DNA of 40,633 nucleotides from Nitrosotalea sp. (GCA_023251795.1 JAHEYD010000009.1:1-40633), one strand, 5' to 3'. Positions 7,852 through 15,111 are shown, numbered from the stretch's first letter. Program-made: numbers and translations. The notes: generated from the sequence alone by a model not told the origin.

Positions 7852-8586
7852 TTATTTCTTCATAATAAAATACAAAACAACTGCCCCAATTCCTGCCCAT
7901 AGCCAAATTCCCCCCGCTGCATTTATGCTCTGTATCATACCTTCAGCCGATGAAGTTAAATTACTACTCACTGTACTTGTAGGACTTTGGCTAGTAACAG
8001 TTGAAAAGATATTACTAACCTGATCCATCACACTAGGTGTACTTGTTGCAATTGGTATTGATGCCGGAACTGCAAGGTTAGGATTAGCAAGGGCATTAGG
8101 GTTATTGATTGTCGTAATATCTCTACTAGGCCCTGATGTAACTGTTCCTCTAGCTGCAATACTAGTAGGAGATTGAACAGGTGCAACCATAACAAGAGGA
8201 ACAGGATTTAATTGCCTCATTAAATCAGGACTACCCACATTCAACAACAATCCTGTTGTAGTTGCTGCTGGAGTTGCAACAACTGGAGGAGTTACAACCG
8301 TTTGCTTTGCTGCAACCGAAATATTATATACAGGTGTAGAGGCATTTACAGCTTGTTCACTCTTCCAGCTACTAATTGCATAAGCTTCTCCATACCTTTG
8401 TGCATTACCCCAAAATCCCGCTGCTCCTTGCCCATATTTATTAATCCAAAGATTATTACTTGCAGCATTATAACTATACGGCCCACTTAACGGTTGATTT
8501 TGAACAAAGCTATCCCCTGTTGCAGCACTTACCTGATTAACTTGTGATTGGCTTCCACTCCAAGGAGCAGAATAATCTCTAGCCAT
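7852..8586 (-). CDS. Tail-anchored Ser/Thr/Pro-rich protein (244 aa)
   Basis: About 215 residues are soluble, low in charge and rich in Ser, Thr, Ala, Asn and Pro. One C-terminal membrane segment ends YFIMKK. Such composition is common in stalk or surface proteins. No GLGD-type motif was found, unlike most of the neighbours. GAGGATTTA precedes the ATG at 8586. Confidence 0.55.
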   Translation of the reverse strand: MARDYSAPWSGSQSQVNQVSAATGDSFVQNQPLSGPYSYNAASNNLWINKYGQGAAGFWGNAQRYGEAYAISSWKSEQAVNASTPVYNISVAAKQTVVTPPVVATPAATTTGLLLNVGSPDLMRQLNPVPLVMVAPVQSPTSIAARGTVTSGPSRDITTINNPNALANPNLAVPASIPIATSTPSVMDQVSNIFSTVTSQSPTSTVSSNLTSSAEGMIQSINAAGGIWLWAGIGAVVLYFIMKK

Positions 8587-8593
8587 TAAATCC

Positions 8594-9196
8594 TCAATTC
8601 TTTCCCATAAAATACAAAACAGCCACTAACGCAACTGCACCAATAATTAATGTAGTATTACTTTGCCCGAAAGTCTGCCCACTCAAAACATCAGTCATAC
8701 TCTGACTAGTGGTATTTGCCACTGTTGGAACTTGGCTTACTTGATTAACTACATTCCCTGTTGCATACCCTGAAGCAACCGCAGTAACAGACGGAGTAGG
8801 AGTACTCACTGTTGGTATTCCCTGCCCTGTTGGTGTAGCAGCTTCTACTAACTCAAACCCCGCACTTCTAACTGTATAAGGAGTAGTTGCAGTTACATTT
8901 TTATTAATCGTCGTATCTGTTGCTACGCTAATTCCACTCTGCCCCAACAGATTCAAAATTGCAGTAGTATCTCCACCTTTCACTAGATTCTCAACATAAC
9001 TTGCATCATAGTTTTTTGTTCCTACTGTAATTGAATTAAAAGTAGGGACAACATCATTATCCCCTTTCCCTTGTGGAATAAACCCGCCTACTGCCGCACT
9101 TCCAGGTCTAAGAGAGTTAATAATTGCTTCAGCTTGTCTAGCTGCTCCAACTGTCCCAACAGGAAAGGTTATACTTCCTCCCATTCCAAAGATCAT
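8594..9196 (-). CDS. Tail-anchored protein with FGMGG start (200 aa)
   Basis: The first residues are MIFGMGGSI, so the shared motif lies at the extreme N-terminus. A beta-rich, Thr/Val-rich soluble part follows, then one C-terminal membrane segment ending YFMGKN. It resembles the 244-aa neighbour in topology and composition, and both may stand on the virion membrane. AAGGAGATTTT precedes the ATG. Confidence 0.55.
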   Translation of the reverse strand: MIFGMGGSITFPVGTVGAARQAEAIINSLRPGSAAVGGFIPQGKGDNDVVPTFNSITVGTKNYDASYVENLVKGGDTTAILNLLGQSGISVATDTTINKNVTATTPYTVRSAGFELVEAATPTGQGIPTVSTPTPSVTAVASGYATGNVVNQVSQVPTVANTTSQSMTDVLSGQTFGQSNTTLIIGAVALVAVLYFMGKN

Positions 9197-9205
9197 AAAA
9201 TCTCC

Positions 9206-9988
9206 TTATTCACACCTTGCCAAAATATATCCAGTCAATCCCGCTGCACTTGAAGCAACAACCACACTAACAGGAGGAGTAGCCAAAAATGCAGGAGCGC
9301 CCTGATTAGACCCAATTAAAGGTATTGCATCGGAATGCATATCTCTACTACCCAATGTTGGGATAGACCCTAACAATAATGTATCTATATTTGTTGCTGT
9401 ACTATCTACAATCTTAATCACATTCCCTGTTAATGTTCCTGCCGTAGTGTTATTCACATTGTATTGATAGACTGAAACGTTTTTGGTAAAATTTCCGCAA
9501 GTAAATACAGTCAAATCCCCTGCACCTACTGTTGTAAAGCTTGAAGGGGCAAAGCCATTCTTTACCGTACTATCAAAAACTGGAGTAACTTTCGTCCCAT
9601 ACAGACTACCCGTATAGGTAACAGTTATTGCACAATTAACTGTATCACCTGAAATGTAATTCACCCTCACATAAGGAAAAGCTCCATACCCCCATGTAAG
9701 AATTGAATAATTTGTAACAAGAGCATTAATTGGTTGCCCAATTCTCACCCATGTCAAGTTATCATAACTACCCTGCAATTCAATCCTTCCATTTGCACCC
9801 CATACAGCGCAAACATGGGCAGGAGCATTAGTAGCTGTGACAGTCAACAAATGATAACTCTGCCCAATATTTGTAACCGTTGATGTCCCTGTAGCTACTG
9901 CATTTGTAAAAGCTGGAAAATAAATCGTATCGCTTCTTTGCCCATACATCATAGTTGCCAACAATAAGATAAAAAGTAATTTCTTCAT
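9206..9988 (-). CDS. Secreted beta-rich protein (260 aa)
   Basis: A clear signal peptide (MKKLLFILLLATMMYGQ) precedes an all-beta, Thr/Val/Asn-rich protein with four cysteines after the signal and no second membrane span. The protein looks like a surface or receptor-binding domain. Its export to the periplasm is odd for an ordinary capsid protein. It lies directly after the protease gene in the operon. Together with the 111 and 699-aa proteins it makes a set of three exported beta-rich proteins. Confidence 0.6.
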   Translation of the reverse strand: MKKLLFILLLATMMYGQRSDTIYFPAFTNAVATGTSTVTNIGQSYHLLTVTATNAPAHVCAVWGANGRIELQGSYDNLTWVRIGQPINALVTNYSILTWGYGAFPYVRVNYISGDTVNCAITVTYTGSLYGTKVTPVFDSTVKNGFAPSSFTTVGAGDLTVFTCGNFTKNVSVYQYNVNNTTAGTLTGNVIKIVDSTATNIDTLLLGSIPTLGSRDMHSDAIPLIGSNQGAPAFLATPPVSVVVASSAAGLTGYILARCE

Positions 9989-9991
9989 CTC

Positions 9992-10915
9992 TTATCCCTT
10001 TGAAAAAGCAATCACAGCTAATACCGCTGCTCCAATCAAAAGCAACATAGTACTTGATCCTGTACTAGTTGGAAACATTCCCGCTGTCAAACTTGTTGCG
10101 CCTGTAGGCAAAGCGTAAGCAATTGTATTTCCCTTAGCATCAGTTGAATAATACTGCCCCGGTTGTGGAGCAGTGACAACAGACTTCAAAATATTCATTC
10201 CCTGACTAACAGTAGGAGCAAGTATACTCGTCCAATCAATCGAATTACTCCCTGGATTTGAGTAATCCCCTGAATTGCTTGCAGCAGCAAAATCCCCCCA
10301 AAAATCGCCTACTCCTCTTACACCACTATGTAAAACCATTTCTTTCTTTCTCCCTTCATTCACTAGCCAATACTTTTTCTTAATTGCCTTAGTCGTTTCC
10401 CAACCTACATAAGGCCCGTGCGATGCATCCATTGGAATCATGGTTCCTTCACTATCTTTCACTGCAACATAAACATGACTCCACCTATTCGGTTCATTTG
10501 GATCTGCACATATCGTCACAAAATAGGTATCAACATCTAATCCCTCTGCAACAATCATAGTTGCAAGTAAAGTTGAGTAATCATCACAATCCCCACTTAC
10601 GTTATCATTCGTCAAAACAAAGTGAGGAGTAAAAAGTAATTCTTTATCAGGTGGTAAGCCTAACAACTCTCCTAGCAAATCTTCATCATTGCGAAATTTG
10701 ATGTTTTGTTTAGTTGCTTCATACAAAGCTATCAATTTACTCTTTGTGCTTGCACCTGATGTAAGAAGGATTCCTTGCACTCTATCAACAACGAGAGGAT
10801 GCTTGGAGTTGTCATGAACAATCTGAATCATCTGCTTAATGGTGTCCGCAGTAGAGATATCACTGTTAGCACCATCGGTTCGCTGTACGCTCATTGGCAC
10901 GCCTGATAGGTTCAT
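9992..10915 (-). CDS. Transglutaminase-like cysteine protease, tail-anchored (307 aa)
   Basis: This is a transglutaminase-fold cysteine peptidase by its triad: Cys110 in SGDCDDYSTLL, His147 in RWSHVYVAV and Asp163 in IPMDASHG. The fold continues to about residue 195. It is followed by HSGVRGVGDFWGD (the operon's motif at 198-204), a low-complexity linker and one C-terminal membrane segment (about 289-304, ending AFSKG). The protein therefore carries a possible target for its own cleavage between enzyme and anchor. As the first gene of the structural operon it is the best maturation protease candidate. A peptidoglycan or cross-linking role is the alternative. The start is unsure: 10915 is used here, 10894 has a closer AGG site, and longer forms would run into the divergent gene. 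Confidence 0.72.
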   Translation of the reverse strand: MNLSGVPMSVQRTDGANSDISTADTIKQMIQIVHDNSKHPLVVDRVQGILLTSGASTKSKLIALYEATKQNIKFRNDEDLLGELLGLPPDKELLFTPHFVLTNDNVSGDCDDYSTLLATMIVAEGLDVDTYFVTICADPNEPNRWSHVYVAVKDSEGTMIPMDASHGPYVGWETTKAIKKKYWLVNEGRKKEMVLHSGVRGVGDFWGDFAAASNSGDYSNPGSNSIDWTSILAPTVSQGMNILKSVVTAPQPGQYYSTDAKGNTIAYALPTGATSLTAGMFPTSTGSSTMLLLIGAAVLAVIAFSKG

Positions 10916-10918
10916 ACG

Positions 10919-10947
10919 GATATATTCGCCTGCATACCTCTTTACAA
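10919..10947 (-). promoter_or_regulatory. Weak candidate promoter for the structural operon
   Basis: On the minus strand TTGTAA (10942-10947) is followed after 17 bases by TATATC (10919-10924). Both boxes match consensus at four of six positions. If it is used, transcription would start at about 10912 and favour the protease start at 10894. This is a weak call. Confidence 0.22.
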
Positions 10948-10970
10948 CAGACTTGATCCTGATGCATAGT
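10941..10970 (+). promoter_or_regulatory. Candidate promoter for the plus operon at 11.0 kb
   Basis: TTTACA at 10941-10946 is followed after 18 bases by CATAGT at 10965-10970. The -35 box matches consensus at five of six positions and the -10 box at four. The same architecture (TTGACA, 18 bases, CATACT) occurs before the helicase-like gene, which strengthens both calls. The expected start, near 10977, lies just before a perfect palindrome. Confidence 0.4.
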
Positions 10971-10983
10971 TGAATCGTAGGAC

Positions 10984-10996
10984 AGCGTACTACGCT
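10984..10996. promoter_or_regulatory. Palindromic operator candidate AGCGTA-C-TACGCT
   Basis: A perfect 6+1+6 palindrome lies just downstream of the plus promoter candidate and upstream of the Shine-Dalgarno at 11007-11013. Further CTACG/CGTAG half-sites flank it. The place, between divergent structural and plus operons, suits a repressor site. No binding protein is known; the ribbon-helix-helix and zinc-finger proteins of this genome are candidates. Confidence 0.35.
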
Positions 10997-11018
10997 ACGG
11001 CGCATGAAAGAGGATTTA

Positions 11019-12521
11019 ATGGCATTAGTTAAGCGAAAAACAAAAGCTTCTCCAATCGTTTTGTCCCCTCCATCAGATGAAATTGTTATTAGGGATATCA
11101 AAACAGATGAGATAGTTCCTGATGAAAATTATTCTGATGTAGGAATTATTAACGGTATCCCAACAGAAGGTACAAGAGCATTACCACTACCAAAAGGTAA
11201 AACGCTTTCTTTTACTGAAATGATGGAATACCTAAGCAGTTTCACCGATGAACAATGGACTCATGCAATTGCTTATGTTTATAGGTTGTTTCCACTTATC
11301 GACAAAAAGATTATAGATCCAAATGCAAGCAATAGCATTGATAAAATTTCAGGATCAATTACTCCTGAAGAGTTTGTACAAAAACATGGGGGAGGAAAGT
11401 TTAAGGTAATTGTAAATGACCTTGATTTAGGAAGAGATCGAAAAGGTAGAACAGTTTGCTATTGTGTCTTTGAAATTCCATGGACACAATTTGAACCAAT
11501 TATTAACTACAAAGAACTTCTCACTAATGATGAAAAGAACAAACCATACATTACATATCTTATCAATAAAGGAATTCTAGATGGGAGTACATTTGACGTG
11601 GTAGAACCAAATACTACAAAACTTGATGGTATTACTTCCCTGTTTATGAAGATTGTAGATCAAAGTGATAGAAATACAAGATCACTTGTTGAGTCTATCA
11701 AGACTACAGCTAATGCAGGGAACAATGATGCCAATAATTTGATGCGAATACTTTTAGCTGAAAGGGACAAAAGAGAGGATCTTTTGGTGAAAATGATGGA
11801 GGGAAAAGACAGCGGAAGCAATTTTGATATGATGCTTAAAATGATTGAATTAATGAAACCAGCTAGTACAGGAGAGAATGGTACTACAGCTTTGTTTCAG
11901 CAAATAATTCAAATGCAACAAAACTTTACAACTCAGATTTTGGAATTGAATAAAGCAAAAGAATCTCAAGAACCTAAAAAGACTCTTAAGGATGAATTGG
12001 CAGAACTTAAAGAGGTTATGGAATTGTTTGGAAATGGAGGAGGGAATCAAAGACGATCTACAGCAGAAGTTGTTATTGATGGGTTTGAAAGGGTACTTGA
12101 TAAAGTAGCAGGGCCAATAGCACAAATATTTATGGCAAAGATGAACTTTAACCCAAATGCAGGAATGGGAAATTTAGCTCCTACTCCTACAGCACAGCAA
12201 CCAACTACACAGACTCAACAAATATCTCAACCTGATTTTGAAACTATGGCAAAGCAGTTTATTGCAAATTATGGGCAGGTTGTAATTAGCCAATTAGATC
12301 AAGGAGCAACAGGAAATGAATTTGCAGAAGATGTTATTCGTATGTTTGGGGATGAGGCATACGCACAAGTAAAAATGATAGGAAAAGAAAACATCATTAG
12401 TGCTGCAAAATCTGTTCCTGCATTTTGGCAAAGGGCCTGTATTAATGGAGGGGAGGAAAATGTATTAGATTTTATCACTAATTTCTTTGAAGGTCCAACA
12501 CAAGAAGAGGAGAAAATATAA
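11019..12521 (+). CDS. Large hypothetical protein, coiled-coil centre (500 aa)
   Basis: I do not recognise this protein. The first 200 residues are globular, with PKGKTLSFTEMMEYL and a strand-rich GGGKFKVIVNDLDLGRD part. Residues about 215-345 are long helices likely to form coiled coils. A Gln/Thr/Pro linker follows NPNAGMGNLAPTP, and a helical domain closes the protein. NAGMGN resembles the motif of the structural operon, so it may be a virion or assembly protein although it is encoded on the other strand. AAAGAGG lies five bases before the ATG at 11019, favouring this start over the upstream ATG at 11004. Confidence 0.6.
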   Translation: MALVKRKTKASPIVLSPPSDEIVIRDIKTDEIVPDENYSDVGIINGIPTEGTRALPLPKGKTLSFTEMMEYLSSFTDEQWTHAIAYVYRLFPLIDKKIIDPNASNSIDKISGSITPEEFVQKHGGGKFKVIVNDLDLGRDRKGRTVCYCVFEIPWTQFEPIINYKELLTNDEKNKPYITYLINKGILDGSTFDVVEPNTTKLDGITSLFMKIVDQSDRNTRSLVESIKTTANAGNNDANNLMRILLAERDKREDLLVKMMEGKDSGSNFDMMLKMIELMKPASTGENGTTALFQQIIQMQQNFTTQILELNKAKESQEPKKTLKDELAELKEVMELFGNGGGNQRRSTAEVVIDGFERVLDKVAGPIAQIFMAKMNFNPNAGMGNLAPTPTAQQPTTQTQQISQPDFETMAKQFIANYGQVVISQLDQGATGNEFAEDVIRMFGDEAYAQVKMIGKENIISAAKSVPAFWQRACINGGEENVLDFITNFFEGPTQEEEKI

Positions 12522-12731
12522 ATGAAACCTAAAAAGTTTGAAGTAGGAGAAGAGGTTACATTTTTAGCACTCTCTCCTTGGCTACCAGAATGTAGTATTA
12601 GAAAAGCAAAAGTTGAAAAAGTGTTTGCAAATGGAGAAGCAATTGCAGGATCTTTTGCTATTCACCCACAACAGAGAATTGAATATATTCAATGGATATT
12701 GCAGCAACCTATACAGGATGACACAAAATGA
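12522..12731 (+). CDS. Small SH3-like protein (69 aa)
   Basis: The strand-rich start (FEVGEEVTFLAL, KAKVEKVF) suggests a small SH3/KOW-like barrel, though I cannot assign a family. The ATG follows the previous stop directly, and AGGAG lies a few bases upstream. The gene overlaps the next one by four bases, so the two are probably translationally coupled. Confidence 0.5.
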   Translation: MKPKKFEVGEEVTFLALSPWLPECSIRKAKVEKVFANGEAIAGSFAIHPQQRIEYIQWILQQPIQDDTK

Positions 12732-13051
12732 AAAGACTTATTATTACCATGCTAATTTCTCTACCTTTATTTGCTACTGATGATAAGAAGGAAACTAAAG
12801 TAGCTGAACCTCCAAAATTAACCTCAGAAGTTAAGTCAGCTTTTTGGCGAGTAGCATTTGAACAAGAAAGGCAGCAGACAATTTTAGATCAAGTAAGAAA
12901 GAAATACGCTGATACCTTACAAGTAATGCAAAAGGTTTGTGGAGAGAATTACACTTTAGGTACAGACCAAAAGGGTGATCCTAGTTGTGTTGAAAAGCAA
13001 GGGCCTATAGTTACTCCATCAAAGGAAGTTAAAGAAGGGGTAAAGAAATGA
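12728..13051 (+). CDS. Exported small protein with two cysteines (107 aa)
   Basis: A short signal peptide (MKRLIITMLISLPLFA) is followed by a helical, charged mature part with two cysteines (KVCGEN and SCVEK) that could pair in the periplasm. Size and layout would allow a spanin-like or periplasmic helper role, but no lipobox is seen. It overlaps both neighbours by four bases. Confidence 0.55.
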   Translation: MKRLIITMLISLPLFATDDKKETKVAEPPKLTSEVKSAFWRVAFEQERQQTILDQVRKKYADTLQVMQKVCGENYTLGTDQKGDPSCVEKQGPIVTPSKEVKEGVKK

Positions 13052-13287
13052 AAGAACCAAAAGGGCTTAAAATGAAAAGTGTTTCTATAACAGACTTTTA
13101 CCCAAAAGAAAAAATTAATGAAGCTACAATGGTAGATTTATTGGGATCAATTATAGGAAATATGACACGTTTTATTGACTCAATAACGCTAAGGAAAGTT
13201 GTATTTGAAATAGCAAATTCCAACTCATTTTGGGGTCTAATACAAAAAGCTGAAGATGGTAAAATATTTATGGAGGTAAAAGAGTGA
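13048..13287 (+). CDS. Hypothetical protein (79 aa)
   Basis: A small soluble protein with no recognisable family. GAAGGGG precedes the ATG, and the gene overlaps both neighbours by four bases (ATGA-type), which supports that it is translated. Confidence 0.5.
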   Translation: MKEPKGLKMKSVSITDFYPKEKINEATMVDLLGSIIGNMTRFIDSITLRKVVFEIANSNSFWGLIQKAEDGKIFMEVKE

Positions 13288-13727
13288 AATATGAATTACC
13301 ACCTAAAAAATCCTATGTAGAACGAATACCCTTTGTTTTTTGGAGTTTGACTTCAGTTAATAATCAAGCTGATTTATCTATCTCTAAAGATTTGTTTGGA
13401 CCTGAAGATAATCATAATTTATCTTTATTTCCAGTTAACAATGACTATCCATCTAATATTAGGGACAATTTTGGTTTTCACTTAGATAAAATACAACCTG
13501 TATGTAGTGACAATTTTTTACCTAATTCGTATCTACAGTTTTGGTACGGATGTAAACTTTATGCAAGTATTCCATTTACAATAGCTGAATTTGAAATGGA
13601 AAGATTATGGTTAGCGACAAGCTTTATTAACTGGAGGGTTACTGTGCATATGAAATCAACAGAGAAAGCAACAAAAGTATGGTTTGGTGTTCATTTAATT
13701 GGTATAAAAGATCGAGGTATATCATGA
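13284..13727 (+). CDS. Hypothetical beta-rich protein (147 aa)
   Basis: No family is recognised. Aromatic residues are frequent and the second half alternates strands (SYLQFWYGCKLYASIPF, INWRVTVHMK, VWFGVHLIGI). This could be a small beta-sandwich, perhaps a virion part. GGAGG precedes the start, and the stop overlaps the next ATG. Confidence 0.5.
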   Translation: MKYELPPKKSYVERIPFVFWSLTSVNNQADLSISKDLFGPEDNHNLSLFPVNNDYPSNIRDNFGFHLDKIQPVCSDNFLPNSYLQFWYGCKLYASIPFTIAEFEMERLWLATSFINWRVTVHMKSTEKATKVWFGVHLIGIKDRGIS

Positions 13728-14098
13728 AATTAACTTGCGCTGTCTGTGGTGAAATGTTTAGATCAGTTGTTATTGACAAAGCAACAGCATTGAATCAAGT
13801 GTCTACAGGACTTGTAAAGCATGTACAAGATATTCATAAATTTGAATTTGCTGCACTTGCACAAAGGGCAGGAGAATGTCTTTTGTTAGTTAATAGTAGA
13901 TTGATTCTTACTATGCTTACTACTTTAGAAAACCTAGATATGACAGACCCTCGTGACGCATATATTGATGAAGTATATACAAAACAACAAGAGGGTTTAG
14001 CAGAAAAGTTGGAATTTGATTTGTGGGAACCTGAAAGCGAAAATGAGGAAGAAAATGGAGAAGGAAAAGAGGAAGAAACACCGCAACCCAATATTTAA
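13724..14098 (+). CDS. Zinc-finger protein with acidic tail (124 aa)
   Basis: The start CAVCGEMF with HVQDIH about 30 residues later is a C2H2-like zinc-finger spacing (C-x2-C, H-x4-H). A helical middle follows, then a tail in which nearly every residue is E, N or G. It may be a DNA-binding regulator. I chose the ATG at 13724 because GAGG lies upstream and it overlaps the previous stop as ATGA. Confidence 0.55.
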   Translation: MKLTCAVCGEMFRSVVIDKATALNQVSTGLVKHVQDIHKFEFAALAQRAGECLLLVNSRLILTMLTTLENLDMTDPRDAYIDEVYTKQQEGLAEKLEFDLWEPESENEEENGEGKEEETPQPNI

Positions 14099-14333
14099 GG
14101 GAACTAATCAATTCACTCTTGATGAAAACTTGAGAAAAATTGGGGATTTTATGTTTGCTCTGCTTAAATTGATAGATATTGACACAAGTAAAATAGAGCA
14201 AGAAATAATTAGTCTTAAAGAGAAACATGAAAAATCCTGCCCTATTTGTTCAGGAAAAGTTTCAGGTTTCTGTGATGCAAGTTTGTTAGTATATCCAAAA
14301 GAGAGAAAGGAGGATAAAAATGGGATGGTTTAG
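14055..14333 (+). CDS. Small protein with CPIC zinc motif (92 aa)
   Basis: A strongly basic start (MEKEKRKKHRNP) contains the same basic NP motif seen in the structural operon. A helical centre leads to SCPICSGKVSGFC, a possible zinc knuckle. GAGGAAGAA lies before the ATG at 14055. It overlaps the acidic tail of the previous gene in another frame, so the same DNA encodes an acidic run in one frame and a basic run in the other. Confidence 0.45.
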   Translation: MEKEKRKKHRNPIFKGTNQFTLDENLRKIGDFMFALLKLIDIDTSKIEQEIISLKEKHEKSCPICSGKVSGFCDASLLVYPKERKEDKNGMV

Positions 14334-14523
14334 TGATTTATTCAAAAATCCTGATGATAAGGAAAAAGTTGAAATAGTAGATCAAGATATGGAACCTGTT
14401 GAAGAAGAAGAAGACGAGGAAGATGAAGAAGATGAAGATGATTTACCGGGTTACGATGAAGATGATTATGATGAAGACGAAGATAGTGAATGTGAAGATG
14501 ATGAGGATTTAGAAGAGGAGTAA
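14320..14523 (+). CDS. Extremely acidic protein (67 aa)
   Basis: After a short hydrophobic start (MGWFSDLFKNP) about 60% of residues are Asp or Glu, in near-continuous runs. Such proteins can mimic DNA (as phage Ocr does in principle) or bind basic core proteins as chaperones. The basic NP-rich virion proteins of this genome would be natural partners. GGAGG precedes the ATG. It is the last gene of this plus operon. The function is inferred from composition only. Confidence 0.55.
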   Translation: MGWFSDLFKNPDDKEKVEIVDQDMEPVEEEEDEEDEEDEDDLPGYDEDDYDEDEDSECEDDEDLEEE

Positions 14524-14534
14524 ATAGATAGGAA

Positions 14535-14560
14535 GGGGGTACCTGCAAGTGGGTACCCTC
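14535..14560 (+). terminator. Weak terminator-like hairpin GGGTACC/GGTACCC
   Basis: GGGTACC at 14537-14543 pairs with GGTACCC at 14552-14558 across an 8-base loop, just after the last gene of the plus operon. No U-run follows, so termination would be inefficient or factor-dependent. Confidence 0.3.
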
Positions 14561-14854
14561 TACCTATACCAGAATCGAAGGAAAGCCATCAAATAACCTC
14601 GTGGTTGAATTTTCTCCTGTTTACCTATCCTGCCCTATCCCCACCTTCACCGATTGCATACAGGGCCTTAGAATGAAAAGTAGCACTTACCATTATCCGA
14701 TTGGATAATTTCGTCTGTAAGTTGTTGAAAAGTAGCACCTAAAAACGTAAGTGCTACAGAATCGCTCTTTAAAATCAATGATGTAGCGCGTGTAGCGCCG
14801 TATCACCACCTAAACATAGGACACATATATAAGGGGGACACATACACAATTCCT

Positions 14855-14887
14855 CTGTCTCATAAACCCCATTTTATGTTGAGACAG
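14855..14887. repeat. Inverted repeat CTGTCTCA / TGAGACAG
   Basis: CTGTCTCA (14855-14862) and TGAGACAG (14880-14887) are exact complements with a 17-base spacer that adds a few more pairs (ATAAA with TTTAT). The same TGAGACA core recurs in tandem at 35597-35618, before another operon. It lies inside the origin candidate. Confidence 0.4.
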
Positions 14888-14960
14888 TTTACATTACTTT
14901 TGCCTATATATCCTAAGTGCTACAAGTGCTACTTTTTCAGGAAAAAAGGACGTAAGATAT

Positions 14961-14985
14961 AGATAAGATAGATAGATAGATAGAT
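14961..14985. repeat. GATA tetranucleotide microsatellite
   Basis: About five GATA units run in tandem between iterons. AT-rich low-complexity tracts like this can act as a melting region at an origin. Confidence 0.6.
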
Positions 14986-15004
14986 TTTTGTAAGTGCTAC
15001 TAAA

Positions 15005-15023
15005 TCTCTCTCTCTCTCTCTCT
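15005..15023. repeat. TC dinucleotide microsatellite
   Basis: Nine or so TC units make a pure pyrimidine tract directly after an iteron. Such tracts can adopt unusual DNA structures. Length variation between copies or reads is to be expected. Confidence 0.65.
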
Positions 15024-15048
15024 TAAGTCTTGTGTTTTCTTGGGGTTA

Positions 15049-15098
15049 AAGTAGGTAGCACCAAAAGTAGCACTTACAAATCGAGGCGCTACCTACTT
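15049..15098. repeat. 11-bp inverted repeat enclosing an iteron
   Basis: AAGTAGGTAGC (15049-15059) and GCTACCTACTT (15088-15098) are perfect complements, with a full-length iteron between them. It lies 13 bases from the end of the helicase-like gene, so it may serve as that gene's terminator as well as an origin element. Confidence 0.45.
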
Positions 15099-15111
15099 CA
15101 AAACAAAGGAC

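Larger units (their letters stand above)
14676..15077. repeat. Iteron cluster, core GTAGCAC / GTGCTAC
   Basis: The core occurs at 14680-14686, 14732-14738, 15055-15061 and 15067-15073, and in the opposite orientation at 14751-14757, 14917-14923, 14926-14932 and 14994-15000. Several copies extend to AAAAGTAGCACTTAC or its complement. Two copies face each other at 14728-14757. Direct and inverted copies of one 11-15 bp sequence in a gene-free gap are the usual form of replication-initiator binding sites. Confidence 0.7.
14524..15111. other. Non-coding convergent gap, candidate replication origin
   Basis: No gene was found in these 588 bases between the acidic protein gene and the 3' end of the helicase-like gene. 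The stretch holds a GGGTACC hairpin, a TGAGACA hairpin, eight or more iteron-like GTAGCAC/GTGCTAC sites, a GATA microsatellite, a TC microsatellite and an 11-bp inverted repeat around the last iteron. Clustered iterons plus AT-rich simple repeats beside a replicative ATPase gene are typical of theta or plasmid-like origins. Confidence 0.65.

Noticed and set aside
14676..15077. Iterons as a CRISPR array
   Set aside because: Copies are short, irregularly spaced and in both orientations. There are no even spacers and no cas genes; the RecB/Cas4-like nuclease lies elsewhere with recombination genes.
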